64,000 bases of DNA from Paenibacillus thiaminolyticus (GTDB lineage: Bacteria > Bacillota > Bacilli > Paenibacillales > Paenibacillaceae), in NCBI RefSeq assembly GCF_007066085.1, contig NZ_CP041405.1:930001-994000 (forward strand), read 5' to 3'. Positions 8,621-17,323 of the stretch are shown here, one piece after another. The notes beneath the pieces are model-generated. The model was given only the letters and a program-made list of their open reading frames with translations. It made no database searches and was not told the DNA's origin. The first letter of the stretch is position 1, and the number at the start of each line of letters is the position of its first letter. Position numbers and translations under genes: made by a program.

Positions 8621-10699
8621 TTACACTCCAACATCCTTTCCAGTCATTTGTTGGACAACCACATCCGGCTCCGTCAAGCCGTGTGTCGTTTTTTCCCAAT
8701 AGAACGGCCGTGTTATCAACTGCCACAACGCTTTTAAGGCGGCAATGCTCATCAACACCCAATAGATGGGTGTCAAAAAGGCGTATTTGACGATGCCGTA
8801 TGAAAACACGCGTTCGTTCTTGCGTTCCATCTCATCAATCACCCAGTATACCCCGGCCGCGTTGCTCAAGATGAATAAGAAGTTCCCGATCAAAAACTCG
8901 ATGGCCGCGATGTAATAAATAATGCCGGGGAAGAACTTCGGCACAAATTCCATTTCCCAGCCGTACCATAGAATGAGCAGCGCCCAGAAGATCGGGTTGA
9001 GCAGCGGAAGAAGAGGGGCGGACAAGACCATGACCTGAAAACCGAAAAAGCCTCTGGGACCCAATTCCTTCCACAACTTGAGCGGATTGCGCATATGGAC
9101 AAGCCAGGTCTGCATATACCCCTTGATCCACCGGGAGCGCTGCCGAATCCAATTGCCTACGCGGCTGTTCGCTTCCTCCCATGTACGCGAATCGACGATG
9201 GCCGTCATATATCCCTTCTTGTATAAGCGAATGCCCAGATCGGCGTCTTCCGTTACGTTATAAGGATCCCCTGCGTTGAGCTCTTTCAACACCGAGGTTT
9301 TAAAATGGTTGGAGGTTCCTCCGAGCGGGATAGGTAAATTCAGCTTCATAATTCCTGGCAGCAGCAGTTCGAACCACATGCTGTATTCTTGGGTGAACCA
9401 CCGCGTCATCAAATTTTGGTCGCTGTTGAAATAATTCAATTTTGCCTGCACGCATACGACGTTGGACGGACTATTCCGGAAAGCAAGAAACACTTTCTTC
9501 AATTGATCGGGATCCGGGCGATCCTCCGCGTCATAAATGACGACATAGTCGCCACGCGCGCGGATCAATCCGTAATTGCATGCCTTCGGCTTTGTTTTCG
9601 GCAAGCTGTGCGGCACGACAAGCACCGTATAATAGGCCGGCAGCTTCATTCCGGCTAGGAGCTCCTGCGCTTCAATATCGTCTTCTTCGATCAGCAGCCG
9701 GACATCCAGCTTGGCCTTCGGGTAATCCAACCGCTCCAGATTATCAAGCAAATGCGGGATAACATTGCTTTCTTTGTACATCGGGACAAGAATTGTATAG
9801 ATTGGCAGCTCTTTCTCGTCTATCGCCAGCAATTCCTCTTCCGTCAATCGAAGCTGGGCCGTGCTCCTCGTTCCTTTTAATGTAATGACGAATTTGAAGA
9901 AGGACATCGCAAAGTAAGCGACCTGCACAATAATGTTCAACATTATCAGCGTAGCGAACCAATTCCACAATAGACCGATTACAACTAAGGCTGCGAGCAC
10001 CAATATAAATATGAACTGCGGTGTCGTGAATGTCACATGCGCTGAATTTTCCGGATTTTCCTCCATCAGTTTGTCCGTGCTCGCCTGCATCAGTTCCGTC
10101 TCATAGACCGATTTCCAGAAAAACACCATCTCTTCCCGCGTCGCCAGCACTTGTTCAATCGGCCCGCCGATATAGGCCTCCAGTTCGGTCATCTGCGTGT
10201 CCGTCAACGGCGAGCCGACCGCGATGAGAGACCGGTTCGCCAGCTTATTCACGATCACGGCGTCATACGCGCGCGCCGTCGCCTCCGGCAGCTTCGTCTC
10301 TTGCTCAAAAGAATACTCCGTGCCGATGCGTCCGATCTGCTGCTGGGTTGCGATCGCACGATAGAGCGGCCCGGGTTCAATCATTTGCAACGACAGCAAA
10401 ATATCGCCCAGGATGCCGCCGCTTTTGCGTTGAAATTCTAGCGCTTGATCCAATTGCTCCTGCGTAATGTCACCGGACTGCACCAGCATCTCGCCGAGCA
10501 GCCCCTTCCCGCCGGTCCGCTTCATCAATCGCTCGACCGCTTCCGGGCTCACACCGTACAGGGCAACTACGTTATCCCCTAACCTGCCCCCGTATTGCTG
10601 CTGATGCTCGAGCGCAGAGCGAAGTTGGCTGTCCGTAATCAGACCCTCGCTGACCAGCAAATCTCCAAGTCTTCCCGGGGACGTCGTCTCCAGTATCAT
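8621..10699 (-). CDS. Processive family 2 glycosyltransferase with N-terminal MshEN (c-di-GMP-binding) domains
   Basis: A 692-aa fusion. Residues ~8-120 hold two MshEN/GSPII_E-N domains. Residues 10-33 fit the published MshEN ligand pattern (RLGxxLVxxGLIxxxxLxxxLxxQ) at every fixed position. RLG recurs at 39-41, and a second domain at 67-125 is degenerate at its Arg. About residues 225-275 are hydrophobic. The GT2 core follows, with ILVPMYKESNVIP, a DAEDRPDPD DxD region, TEDADLGIRL and QRSRW, the QxxRW motif of processive synthases such as BcsA. C-terminal membrane helices end the protein. It should make and export a polysaccharide when c-di-GMP binds the N-terminus (inference). The start ATG at 10699 has GAGAGGA in front. 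The gene sits 28 nt after manC and shares the operon with a diguanylate cyclase. Confidence 0.85.
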   Translation of the reverse strand: MILETTSPGRLGDLLVSEGLITDSQLRSALEHQQQYGGRLGDNVVALYGVSPEAVERLMKRTGGKGLLGEMLVQSGDITQEQLDQALEFQRKSGGILGDILLSLQMIEPGPLYRAIATQQQIGRIGTEYSFEQETKLPEATARAYDAVIVNKLANRSLIAVGSPLTDTQMTELEAYIGGPIEQVLATREEMVFFWKSVYETELMQASTDKLMEENPENSAHVTFTTPQFIFILVLAALVVIGLLWNWFATLIMLNIIVQVAYFAMSFFKFVITLKGTRSTAQLRLTEEELLAIDEKELPIYTILVPMYKESNVIPHLLDNLERLDYPKAKLDVRLLIEEDDIEAQELLAGMKLPAYYTVLVVPHSLPKTKPKACNYGLIRARGDYVVIYDAEDRPDPDQLKKVFLAFRNSPSNVVCVQAKLNYFNSDQNLMTRWFTQEYSMWFELLLPGIMKLNLPIPLGGTSNHFKTSVLKELNAGDPYNVTEDADLGIRLYKKGYMTAIVDSRTWEEANSRVGNWIRQRSRWIKGYMQTWLVHMRNPLKLWKELGPRGFFGFQVMVLSAPLLPLLNPIFWALLILWYGWEMEFVPKFFPGIIYYIAAIEFLIGNFLFILSNAAGVYWVIDEMERKNERVFSYGIVKYAFLTPIYWVLMSIAALKALWQLITRPFYWEKTTHGLTEPDVVVQQMTGKDVGV

Positions 10700-10727
10700 T
10701 TCCTCTCACAACTCCCGATTTTAGCGC

Positions 10728-12086
10728 TTATATTTGCTGTGAATACTCAAACCGTACGATATCCTCTTCCTCGATCGATTCTCCGACTTGGATTTCAATC
10801 AGGTCGACCGTTGTGATCGCTTTGATGCCATGCTTCGCTCCGGGCAGAATTCGCACCACATCGCCGGCGCTCGCCGTGTAGCTAAGGCCGTCCACGGTCA
10901 CTTCCGCCTTGCCCCGCACGATCGTCTACATCTCGCTCCGCTTGTAATGCACCTGATAGCTAATCTGCTTGCCGGCGTAGATATGCACCCGCTTCGTCAA
11001 GGATTGCTGGTCCTGCGTCGGTTCGCCCATATGGAGAATGCTGTACCAGCCATATAGCGTTTCCTTGTACATCGGCCGCGCGGATACGGTCGGCACCATC
11101 TGTTTGAGGCGGACGCTTGCCGCCTTGTCTGAGATCAAAATGCCGTCCGGCGACGCGACGACGACCGCGTTCGAGATCCCGAGCACGACGACAGGGATAT
11201 CCAACTCATTAATAACATGCGTATTTTCGCTGTCACCGCTGACAACGCCTTTCCCGTACAGCTGCTCCGTCATCTGCTCCGTCCATTCGTTCCAGGTCCC
11301 CAGGTCGTTCCAGCGGCCGGCGAACGGCTTGACGGCAATCCGAGCTTCCTTCTCTGCCACCTCATAATCGAAGCTGTTCCGCGGCAGTAAATGATATTGG
11401 CGCACCAATTCGTCATAACGAAGGGGCCATCCGCCCTGCCGCAATATCCGCAATATGTATTCCAGCCGGAACGCGAACACGCCGGCATTCCATAACGCGC
11501 CCAATCCGATCCACATCTCCGCTTCCGAGGAGGGCGGCTTCTCAATAAAATGCTGTACCTTAAGCAAATGCTGCTCTGAGGATTGCCCGGGTACGGGAAT
11601 GATATAGCCGTATTTCTCGGAAGGATTCGCGGGGGCAATGCCCATGAGCACGATTCCCTCATCCGATTGCGCCGCGATAGCGGCCATCGTGTTGAGCTCT
11701 TCATAGTAATCGTCGTCCACATCGACATCGACAGGCATGACGACGATCACCTCATCCCCGGATATCCCCCTCTCGCTGTGCATATAGGCGCAAGCGAGCG
11801 CGATGGCAGGGAACGTGTCCCGCCGCTCCGGCTCCAGGACGAGCGGCGCCGCGGCGCCCAGCTGAGATATTATTAGTTCCTCCTGCGCCCGGGGGGCCGC
11901 GATGACAGCGGAATGCTGCAGACCCGCCCCTTCAATCTTCTGCCAGACTCTCTGCAGCATCGATAACCGGATGCGATCGTCTTCCTCGAAGGAACGGTTC
12001 ACTTTAATAAACTGCTTGGAACGACAGTCATTCGACAGCGGCCATAACCGCTTCCCGCTGCCGCCGGATAACAAGATCAACTTCAA
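10728..12086 (-). pseudogene. manC: Mannose-1-phosphate guanylyltransferase with amber codon in the cupin domain
   Basis: A TTG start at 12086 has ribosome site AGGAGA 6 nt away. Residues 1-~280 are the nucleotidyltransferase domain (LILLSGGSGKRLWPLSND, SKQF, GDEVIVVMPVDVDVDDDYYE), which makes GDP-mannose from Man-1-P and GTP. The C-terminal cupin domain begins well (LTKRVHIYAGKQISYQVHYKRSEM), then TAG at 10928-10926 stops it. After TAG the same frame continues with TIVRGKAEVTVDGLSY..SAGDVVRI to 10728, giving the normal ~450 residues. Family members have Trp at this point (R-x-E-x-W-T-V-V), so TGG became TAG. The 386-aa product could still keep guanylyltransferase activity, because the domains are separable in this family. 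It is the first gene of the glycan operon. Confidence 0.85.
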
Positions 12087-12177
12087 CCAATTCTCCTACT
12101 TTCATAAAATAATTGATCGTTGAGTACTTTCTGTGTGTTTTGGCATAGATCCATTGAACCGTATCCACCTCCACACT

Positions 12178-12195
12178 TTCTGAACACTTTCAGAA
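12178..12195. promoter_or_regulatory. Inverted repeat upstream of manC
   Basis: A perfect 7-bp inverted repeat, TTCTGAA-CACT-TTCAGAA, lies about 92 bp before the manC start. A related TACTTTCTG copy is at 12125-12133. It could be an operator or a small hairpin. No regulator can be assigned. Confidence 0.3.
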
Positions 12196-12198
12196 TGT

Positions 12199-12238
12199 AA
12201 AAAAAGCCGCCTTCCGTCCCTATTCGACGTCAGGCGAC
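12199..12238 (-). terminator. Terminator of the leftward ABC ATPase gene
   Basis: On the minus strand GTCGCCT pairs with AGGCGGC (7 bp with one G-U), followed by seven T (12205-12199). It lies about 110 bp past the ATPase stop and ahead of manC. The loop is long (19 nt), so the stem may be branched. Confidence 0.55.
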
Positions 12239-12346
12239 CCTGTATTCCGGGGCACTTGCATATATCAAGTTCGATTGCGCTCAGCTATGCTGCTCATCCA
12301 TACAGCCAAGCCCGCCATCCCCAACCAGCGGCAGGCCGCGTTAACG

Positions 12347-14101
12347 TCACCCGCTCATGGGCATCGCCACCCAATGCCCCCTCGTTACCTCAACCAGCTC
12401 GGATTGGTCCAGCTGATATGTGTCCGCTTCGGTCTGCTCCTCCATCAGCACCCGTTTTTTGGCCGCTTCGACCTTCGGATCGGGAACCGGAATCGCAGCC
12501 AGCAGCGACTTCGTATACGGATGCTGCGGATTCGCATACAGCTCCTCGCTTTCGGCCAGCTCGACGATCTTGCCCCTATACATCACGGCGACCCGATCGC
12601 TGATATGCTTGACCATCGACAGATCATGTGCGATGAACAGATACGTGAGCCCGAGACGCTGCTGCAGCTCCTCCATCAGCTTCACGATCTGCGCCTGAAT
12701 GGACACATCGAGTGCGGACAGCGGCTCGTCGCATACGATGAACTTCGGCTCGACCGCGAGGGCGCGCGCGATCCCGATGCGCTGACGCTGGCCCCCGGAG
12801 AATTCGTGCGGATACCGCGTTGCATAGGCCGAATCAAGCCCGACCATATCGAGCAGCTCCTCCACCCGCTTCTTCCGCCGCTGCTTGCTTCCCGCCAGCC
12901 GGTGGACATCGAGCGCTTCGCCGATAATATCTAATATTTTGAATCTGGGATTGAGCGAAGCATACGGATCCTGAAAGATCATCTGCATATAGCGCCGCAT
13001 CGTCTTCATCTCTTTGGCGGACATCCGGTTCACGGCCATCCCTTGGTACAAAATATCGCCGCCTGTCGGCTCATGAAGGCGCAGAATCGATCTTCCGGTC
13101 GTCGATTTGCCGCAGCCCGATTCGCCGACGACGCCGAGCGTCTCCCCTTCGCGGATATAGAAGCTGATATCATTGACCGCCTTGATGATGTTTCCCTTGC
13201 CGAGATCGAAATATTGCTTGAGCGATCGTACCTCCAGCAGCGGGCACGCATCGTCCGCATCCTTCTTCACGAAGATCGGCGCAGGCTTCGGCTTCTTCTT
13301 CTCATTCAGGCGCGGGAGCGCGCCGAGCAGCTTCCTCGTGTACGGATGCTGCGGGCGGGCAAAAATCTCCTCCGTCGTGCCCGTCTCGACGACAGCGCCA
13401 TCCTTCATGACGACGACCCGATCGCACAGGCCGGCGACGACGCCCAGATCATGCGTGATTAAAATGATCGAAGTGCCCAACTGCTGCTGCATATGCTTCA
13501 TCACATTCAAAATCTGGGCCTGAATTGTCACGTCGAGTGCTGTCGTGGGCTCATCGGCGATGAGGAGCGCAGGCCGGCAGGCAAGCGCAATCGCGATCAT
13601 GACGCGCTGGCGCATCCCTCCCGAGAATTCATGCGGATACTGATGGTAGCGTCTCTCGCTGTTGCGGATGCCGACCAGCTTCAGCATCTCGATCGCCTGC
13701 TTCTTGGCGGCGGCGGCAGACAGCTTCTGATGCTTGATCAAGCCTTCCTCAATCTGTCTTCCAATCGTCATCGTCGGATTCAGCGATGTCATCGGATCTT
13801 GAAAGATCATGCCCATATCCCGGCCGCGAATGCTCTCCATTTCCTTATCCGTGTAATTTTCAACATTCTTTCCCAGGAATATGACTTCGCCTTCTCTCAT
13901 ATACGATACTGAAGAAGGAAGCAAGCGCATAATCGAACGAGCCGTCACACTCTTGCCGCTTCCGGACTCCCCGACAATTCCGAGCGTCTCTCCCTGATTC
14001 AGCTCGAAGCTGACATCGCGAACAGCCTGTATCTCCTTGTCCCGTGTCAGAAAAGTTACCGATAAATTGTTGACCTGCAAAATCGTATCCATTTCACTCA
14101 C
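12347..14101 (-). CDS. Fused OppD-OppF type ABC transporter ATPase
   Basis: A 584-aa protein with two peptide-importer ATPase domains in one chain. Domain 1 (~8-265) has Walker A GESGSGKS, signature FSGGMRQR and Walker [13 protein letters not shown]. Domain 2 (~290-560) has [16 protein letters not shown] and [12 protein letters not shown]. Each carries the C-terminal HPYT(R/K)-L extension typical of Opp/Dpp ATPases. It would power the importer encoded on the opposite strand from 14240. The divergent layout, ~140 bp apart, supports one system. The start is GTG 14101 or the Met at 14092, which has GGTGAG in front. Fused OppDF chains exist in several bacteria, so the fusion alone is not unusual. 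Confidence 0.93.
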   Translation of the reverse strand: MSEMDTILQVNNLSVTFLTRDKEIQAVRDVSFELNQGETLGIVGESGSGKSVTARSIMRLLPSSVSYMREGEVIFLGKNVENYTDKEMESIRGRDMGMIFQDPMTSLNPTMTIGRQIEEGLIKHQKLSAAAAKKQAIEMLKLVGIRNSERRYHQYPHEFSGGMRQRVMIAIALACRPALLIADEPTTALDVTIQAQILNVMKHMQQQLGTSIILITHDLGVVAGLCDRVVVMKDGAVVETGTTEEIFARPQHPYTRKLLGALPRLNEKKKPKPAPIFVKKDADDACPLLEVRSLKQYFDLGKGNIIKAVNDISFYIREGETLGVVGESGCGKSTTGRSILRLHEPTGGDILYQGMAVNRMSAKEMKTMRRYMQMIFQDPYASLNPRFKILDIIGEALDVHRLAGSKQRRKKRVEELLDMVGLDSAYATRYPHEFSGGQRQRIGIARALAVEPKFIVCDEPLSALDVSIQAQIVKLMEELQQRLGLTYLFIAHDLSMVKHISDRVAVMYRGKIVELAESEELYANPQHPYTKSLLAAIPVPDPKVEAAKKRVLMEEQTEADTYQLDQSELVEVTRGHWVAMPMSG

Positions 14102-14162
14102 CCGCCTGAACGTCCGTTATCGATTCTACTAAAGGTTTGAACAAGAACTTCTATCTCCGTTA

Positions 14163-14190
14163 TTGACAAAAGCTTAAAATAAAATATACT
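14163..14190 (+). promoter_or_regulatory. SigA-type promoter of the ABC importer operon
   Basis: TTGACA at 14163-14168 and TATACT at 14185-14190 are separated by 16 bp in an A/T-rich stretch, 50 bp before the first permease gene. The downstream ribosome site is GGAGG (14221-14225). Confidence 0.8.
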
Positions 14191-14239
14191 ATATCCATCG
14201 GAATTATACAATTTAAAAAAGGAGGCAGCAAGAGTCGCT

Positions 14240-15682
14240 ATGGAGAGTACGCAAGCAGCTAGAAATTCCGGTTCAGCGGCCCGTATCGGGAACGCCTACA
14301 ATAAAATGCTATTGAACCCTTCCTATAAATATGCCGTTCTTCTGCTTGGCCTGCCTGTGCATCTCATCGTGTTCATCATCTATCTCATCCGGCGAAGGCA
14401 CGATACATATGCCTCTGCGAGAGAGAAGATGGAGGCCGATCTTCTCGCATCCGGCTACAAGGATCGGCTCCGGGCCGAGATCGAGGAGCAGACGCTGCGG
14501 AAGCGGGCATTCTTCGGACAGCAGTCGAGCAAGACAGCGAGCGCGCGGGAAATCGAGAGATGGACAGAGGCGGAATTCCGCAAGACCCTGACGGAGCGGA
14601 CGATTGCGCATCTGGGGCAGAGCGGCGCGGCGCGGATCATTTATGCAGACACCTTCGCTTCGTTGCTGAGCCAACCGCTGTTCTTCGCTCTATCGATAAT
14701 TCTCGGATTTCCCATGTACTTACTCATATTGGTGTACAGCAACTCCTTCCTTAAATACATTTTCGAGCGTCTCATCATGAGCCTGTTCGTGATTATCGGG
14801 GTTGCCGTGCTCGTGTTCACGCTGCTGCATCTGTCGCCGCTTCATCCGGCCGCCAATATTCTCGGCGAGACCGCGACCGAGGAGCAGATCGCTTCCTTCA
14901 ATAAGCTGTACGGGCTGGATCAGCCATACCTCGTACAACTGTGGAACACAATGAAGGGAATAGCGACCTTCGATCTCGGCAAGTCGTTCTCGGGCAACGA
15001 GCAAGTGACGTCAGCCATCGCCGGCAAATTCCCGATCACGCTTCAGTTGACGGTCATCTCGCTGCTGCTGGCCGTGATCATCGCCTTACCGATCGGAATC
15101 ATCTCGGCGGCGAGACCGAACTCATTCTTTGATTACACGTTTATTTTTATCGCTTTGATCGGTTTGTCCATCCCTAACTTTTGGCAGGGACTCATCTTCA
15201 TCTTGAACTTCTCGATCAAGCTGCAATGGCTTCCGGCGACCTACAATCCGCAAAACTGGCTGTCCATGATTATGCCGGTCGTCGTGCTGGGAACGGGCTT
15301 GACGGCCGCCGTGGCCCGGATGACCCGTTCATCCACGCTGGAAGTCATTCACGAGGATTACATTTTGACTGCCAGGGCCAAAGGACTGAGCCAGCGCCAG
15401 GTGCTGCTCCGGCACGCCGTGACGAACGCCCTCATTCCGGTTATTACCGTCATCGGGCTGCAATTCGGCGGCATGCTGGGAGGAGCCGCCGTGACGGAAA
15501 AAGTGTTCAATATTAGCGGGATCGGCAGCTACATCGTGGACAAACAATTCATTCCCGATATTCCGAGCATTATGGGCGGGGTTGTCTACACCGCGATTAC
15601 CATTTCACTCGTCAATATGCTGATTGATATTTTGTACGCCTTCTGTGACCCGCGCATCCGTTCGAAGATGAAACAATATTGA
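14240..15682 (+). CDS. OppB/DppB-type ABC permease with unusual N-terminal extension
   Basis: 480 aa, against ~310-330 for usual OppB/DppB. The canonical permease occupies residues ~170-480: FLKYIFERLIMSLFVIIGVAVLVFTLLHLSP, the LGETATEEQIASFNKLYGLDQP external segment, and the EAA loop EDYILTARAKGLSQRQVLLRHAVTNAL. The first ~165 residues are extra. They contain a membrane helix at ~33-51, a highly charged stretch at ~53-130 (RRRHDTYASAREKMEADLLA onward) and another helix at ~148-168. I do not recognise that extension. It is the first gene of the rightward permease-permease-binding protein operon. Confidence 0.85.
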   Translation: MESTQAARNSGSAARIGNAYNKMLLNPSYKYAVLLLGLPVHLIVFIIYLIRRRHDTYASAREKMEADLLASGYKDRLRAEIEEQTLRKRAFFGQQSSKTASAREIERWTEAEFRKTLTERTIAHLGQSGAARIIYADTFASLLSQPLFFALSIILGFPMYLLILVYSNSFLKYIFERLIMSLFVIIGVAVLVFTLLHLSPLHPAANILGETATEEQIASFNKLYGLDQPYLVQLWNTMKGIATFDLGKSFSGNEQVTSAIAGKFPITLQLTVISLLLAVIIALPIGIISAARPNSFFDYTFIFIALIGLSIPNFWQGLIFILNFSIKLQWLPATYNPQNWLSMIMPVVVLGTGLTAAVARMTRSSTLEVIHEDYILTARAKGLSQRQVLLRHAVTNALIPVITVIGLQFGGMLGGAAVTEKVFNISGIGSYIVDKQFIPDIPSIMGGVVYTAITISLVNMLIDILYAFCDPRIRSKMKQY

Positions 15683-15780
15683 AATGCGTGTTCAAAACCG
15701 GCCGGTTGCAGCGTCAAGAAGCAGTATCACTTCGCGAGCAAAAGCGGCCCTTTGAAGAACCTCTAAAAGCAGGTGTAACC

Positions 15781-17289
15781 ATGACCAAGTTGACACAACC
15801 CAGACAGGAGAAAAAGCGGAAGCTGAGATTGTCACCGGAATATACCCAATCGAGCTTCGCCTGGATCGTCTCTGCCGTCCTGTCCGCCGTTCTGTTCCTG
15901 AACAGCTACGACTGGGCCGCCAAGACGGTGAACCGATTTGTGCTGCTCGCTGCCGTTATCTACCTGGGCTTCGGACTCATTCAAATGATCATCACCGCCA
16001 TGCTTCGAAGCGATCTGCTCCGACAAGGGGCGATCCGCAGACGGACGCGGATACTGTCCTATATTCAGCTCCCTAGCGCCCTGACGGGCAACGTATTCGT
16101 CGCCGCGTGCGCATTCAATCTGATCAGGAAAGAGAAGAGCTCAGAGTATACGATCGCTGTCTATATGCTCCTCACCCAGTTCTATGTTATCGCTATATCG
16201 GGATTGAATATGTTCAAGCCATATGTAGCCGATGCCTTTCCGCTGGCGATGCTGGCCCTGATCGGAATTGCGGTCTTCCAGTTGATTGCGCTCATACTCG
16301 TAGCCGCCAAGGTGCAGCGGCATTACGCTCCCTCCTGGATGGCTGTCATTGCCGCAGCGCTCATCCTGACCGCCCTGACCGGGAATCTGTTCGCGCTGCT
16401 GCTCGGGTGGAATCTGATCGCGAAGATACGCCGGAACAGCAATCCGGCCGAGGTGAAATGGGAGGAAGTGTGGGAGCGGCTGACACTGAATGCGACGGCG
16501 ATGTCCGGCCTGTTCTTCATCGTGTTCCTGTTCTCGATTAGCGTCTGCAGCTTCTTCACCTTCGACTACAGCGTGGCGGTCGAGAACAACTATGGCGCGA
16601 TTCTGCAGGCTCCGAGCCTCGCCTATCCGTTCGGAACGGATAACTTCGGGCGGTGCCTGTTCTCGCGCATCATATTTGGCGCCCGCATCTCGCTCATCGT
16701 CGGCTTCCTGTCGACCGCGATACCAGTTGTCATCGGCGGAACGCTCGGCGCCATCTCCGGATATTACGGCCGACGGACCGACAATGTCATCATGCGGCTG
16801 CTTGACATTCTGTACGCGGTTCCGGGAATCCTGCTGGCGATCGCCATTATCGCCGCCTTCGGCGCGAATACGGCCAATCTCATCCTGGCACTCAGCATCG
16901 GATCGATTCCGACCTACGCGCGAACGATGCGGGCCAACGTCCTGCAGGTGTCGACCTATGAATACGTCGAGGCGGCGCGGGCGTTCGGCTCAAGCCATTC
17001 CGCCATCATATTCAAGCATATCGTGCCGAACTCGCTGGCGCCGATGATTGTCAAATCGACGCTCACGATCGGCGGCGCCGTCATCTCGACGAGCAGCCTG
17101 AGCTATCTGGGACTCGGCGTAGAGCCGCATATTCCCGAGTGGGGCAATATTTTGAAGCTGGGAAGCGCCTATCTTGAATCCCATTCCTATCTCGCGATTT
17201 ACCCCGGCCTGGCGATCATCGCCTTGGTCCTGTCCTTCAACTTTTTGGGAGACGGGTTGCGGGACGCGCTCGATCCGAAGATGGGATAA
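15781..17289 (+). CDS. OppC/DppC-type ABC permease with ~250-residue membrane extension
   Basis: I start at ATG 15781 (weak AGG in AAAGCAGGTGTAACC). The frame is open back to a TTG at 15679 that overlaps the previous stop. The ~502 aa compare with ~300 for OppC. The canonical permease is the last ~260 residues: YPFGTDNFGRCLFSRIIFGARISL, the GYYGRRTDNVIMRLLDILYAVPGILLAI stretch and the EAA loop YEYVEAARAFGSSHSAIIFKHIVPNS. The N-terminal part has about six extra hydrophobic helices, including ALTGNVFVAACAFNLIRK and ALTGNLFALLLGWNLIAK. These look like two copies of one membrane unit, suggesting internal duplication. This and the extended partner permease mark an unusual importer subtype. Confidence 0.85.
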   Translation: MTKLTQPRQEKKRKLRLSPEYTQSSFAWIVSAVLSAVLFLNSYDWAAKTVNRFVLLAAVIYLGFGLIQMIITAMLRSDLLRQGAIRRRTRILSYIQLPSALTGNVFVAACAFNLIRKEKSSEYTIAVYMLLTQFYVIAISGLNMFKPYVADAFPLAMLALIGIAVFQLIALILVAAKVQRHYAPSWMAVIAAALILTALTGNLFALLLGWNLIAKIRRNSNPAEVKWEEVWERLTLNATAMSGLFFIVFLFSISVCSFFTFDYSVAVENNYGAILQAPSLAYPFGTDNFGRCLFSRIIFGARISLIVGFLSTAIPVVIGGTLGAISGYYGRRTDNVIMRLLDILYAVPGILLAIAIIAAFGANTANLILALSIGSIPTYARTMRANVLQVSTYEYVEAARAFGSSHSAIIFKHIVPNSLAPMIVKSTLTIGGAVISTSSLSYLGLGVEPHIPEWGNILKLGSAYLESHSYLAIYPGLAIIALVLSFNFLGDGLRDALDPKMG

Positions 17290-17323
17290 CGATACACATA
17301 CTTCATACTTAGGAGGAATCATC

